Below, one piece after another: positions 32,374 to 33,253 of a stretch of DNA of 33,253 nt (within the stretch, counting starts at the first letter, position 1; each line of letters begins with the position of its first letter). The DNA comes from Verrucomicrobiota bacterium (GTDB lineage Bacteria; Verrucomicrobiota; Lentisphaeria; JABSQK01; JAJFLO01): positions 1-33,253 of the forward strand of contig JAJFLP010000124.1 in assembly GCA_021772635.1 (NCBI GenBank), in the 5' to 3' direction. The translations under genes and the position numbers were made by a program. The notes under the pieces are model-generated. The model was not told the DNA's origin and searched no databases. It saw only the letters and a program-made list of their open reading frames with translations.

Positions 32374-32592
32374 ATGAAACCACCAACGAAAAAATCCGGC
32401 TCTACTCCATCAGTTTCCATGCGTATTCTAAAACTCCCCTATCGACAGGCGAGACGGGAGTGGCTGGATATTTTCGAGCGGCAGTACCTCCGGCACATCA
32501 TGCTAAAACATGACAATTGCATTGAGGAGGCTGCTCGCTACTGCGAGATGTCACGGAATACGATCTACAGGATGATGCGAGATATGGATTAA
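32374..32592 (+). CDS. Stand-alone Fis/NtrC-type helix-turn-helix protein
   Basis: 72 aa with GTGAGGTG upstream of the ATG. The sequence LPYRQARREWLDIFERQYLRHIMLKHDNCIEEAARYCEMSRNTIYRMM, split in the usual way, is the C-terminal Fis-type HTH (HTH_8) of sigma54-dependent NtrC-family activators. The AAA+ and receiver domains are absent and the gene has its own start, so it is a free DNA-binding domain rather than a 3' fragment, although derivation from a truncated activator is possible. Probably a DNA-bending or regulatory protein. Confidence 0.75.
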   Translation: MKPPTKKSGSTPSVSMRILKLPYRQARREWLDIFERQYLRHIMLKHDNCIEEAARYCEMSRNTIYRMMRDMD

Positions 32593-32732
32593 CTGGGGCG
32601 TTTATTCTACGTACCCCATACCTGAACCCGAAAAACCGGATAAGAACCAAAGTTCTCAGGAATCCCCTTGGTGTGCATGCAAATACGGGATAAAAAGAAG
32701 TTTAATGAGCACCATCTCTTTTCTATTCAAAT

Positions 32733-33008
32733 CTAGGGCAAATCGAAGATATAGAACAGTGGCGCCGAGTTTTCCACAGACACCAAAATCGCCAAAATGA
32801 AGATGGCCACAACAATGATGCCGATAATCCACATGACTACGCGTGCGGCTTGCTTTGCCTCGCTCGGGCTGTTCACCTCGTGAATCTCAATAGTCTCTTG
32901 CCCCGTCTTTGGATCAATCTTCCGCACGGTTGTCTTCTTCGTACTTGATGAAAAAGCCAAGACAAGCACAAAGACAAATGCAAAGAAAATCAGAATCCAT
33001 ACTACCAT
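32733..33008 (-). CDS. Small two-TM membrane protein
   Basis: 91 aa; AGGAG 7 bases before the ATG. Two hydrophobic helices (VVWILIFFAFVFVLVLAF near the N terminus and VVMWIIGIIVVAIFILAI in the second half) flank a short basic/polar loop (STKKTTVRKIDPKTGQE). No family recognised. The 3' end lies about 140 bp after the Fis-domain gene, which points the other way, so they converge. Confidence 0.65.
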   Translation of the reverse strand: MVVWILIFFAFVFVLVLAFSSSTKKTTVRKIDPKTGQETIEIHEVNSPSEAKQAARVVMWIIGIIVVAIFILAILVSVENSAPLFYIFDLP

Positions 33009-33112
33009 GCGTGCTTCTCCTTTTCTGATGGATTTATTCGAGTAACAATAAATTAGACAGAAAGATTAACATCGAAATATTGCGAAACTGTATAATACGA
33101 TAAATCAGACCG

Positions 33113-33253
33113 CCTGGAAATTTTCAAGCAAAAGGGAACCACAATTATCACCGAAAAGGGGACCACTGGTTGAAACGTAGGCCTGAGGGGGTCCCGGACG
33201 ATTGCGGAGCAATCGGCTGGGCCGAAAGGCCGGGCATAACTGGAACCGGCTGG
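33113..33253. mobile_element. IS21-like element end (partial)
   Basis: GGAAATTTTCAAGC (33116 onward) is followed by GGGAACCAC at 33134-33142 and GGGGACCAC at 33158-33166; the repeated GGGGACCAC pattern behind a GGAAATTTTCAAG end is typical of another subgroup of IS21-family left ends. The last 80 bases hold short palindromes that usually lie in front of the first transposase gene. No transposase is present in the window. The terminal repeats differ from those at the left edge, so two different elements are involved. Confidence 0.42.

Overview
The window looks like about 33 kb of accessory-rich chromosome from an uncultured bacterium that I cannot place in a phylum. The pointers are a GIY-YIG nuclease gene beside tRNA 3' ends, a paired MAWE-type mobile-element family, a Calx-beta surface protein ending in a GWNLISLP-type module, a SAM-I riboswitch and many TTG/GTG starts. 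These features recur in Planctomycetota, Poribacteria- and Omnitrophota-like and deltaproteobacterial metagenomes. Both window edges carry IS21-like terminal sequences of two different kinds, so the window may simply stop at repeats.

Layout. (1) 1-1200: an IS21-like end, a gene-poor stretch, then on the minus strand a tRNA-like 3' end with its terminator, a small GIY-YIG nuclease, another terminator, and the detached 3' half of an initiator tRNA-fMet that is probably an attachment site. (2) 1313-9077: a compact integrative element containing a tyrosine recombinase, a co-directional unknown gene, an AlpA-like HTH protein, two small ORFs, a primase/AAA+ helicase, an iteron-like array inside the 3' end of the primase gene, a small ORF, a wrecked ERCC4-type nuclease gene and the overlapping MAWE pair. 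The order int - HTH - primase - putative origin resembles phage satellites (PICI-like), but no packaging genes are visible. (3) 9249-12511, minus: a 1006-aa secreted Calx-beta/cadherin-like protein and a decayed two-TM mini-protein gene. (4) 12695-13948: a SAM-I riboswitch with terminator ahead of three short unknown genes. (5) 13972-18087, minus: a probable operon with a secreted protein ending in TGCS repeats, followed by two large membrane proteins, one with a DUF4350-like domain. (6) 18242-18516: remnants of a thermonuclease gene and of an IS3 orfA. (7) 18557-26215: a glycosylation cassette of two sugar-nucleotide SDR enzymes, a DPM1-like GT2 and three polytopic GT-C-like proteins, met convergently by a membrane-anchored TIM-barrel hydrolase-like gene. 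(8) 27509-29903, minus: GIY-YIG/DUF4357 protein, secreted TPR protein and PD-(D/E)XK-like protein. (9) 29957-33008: lipoprotein, secreted thermonuclease, secreted and small unknown proteins, a stand-alone NtrC-type Fis domain and a small membrane protein.

Working together: the 1136-9077 block is read as a self-excising, self-replicating island. In the 18-26 kb cassette the GT2 would make a polyprenyl-phosphate sugar for the GT-C enzymes while the SDRs make unusual (deoxy)sugars. The TGCS-repeat operon is the most original unknown locus. All functional assignments come from reading motifs by eye; no database search was possible.
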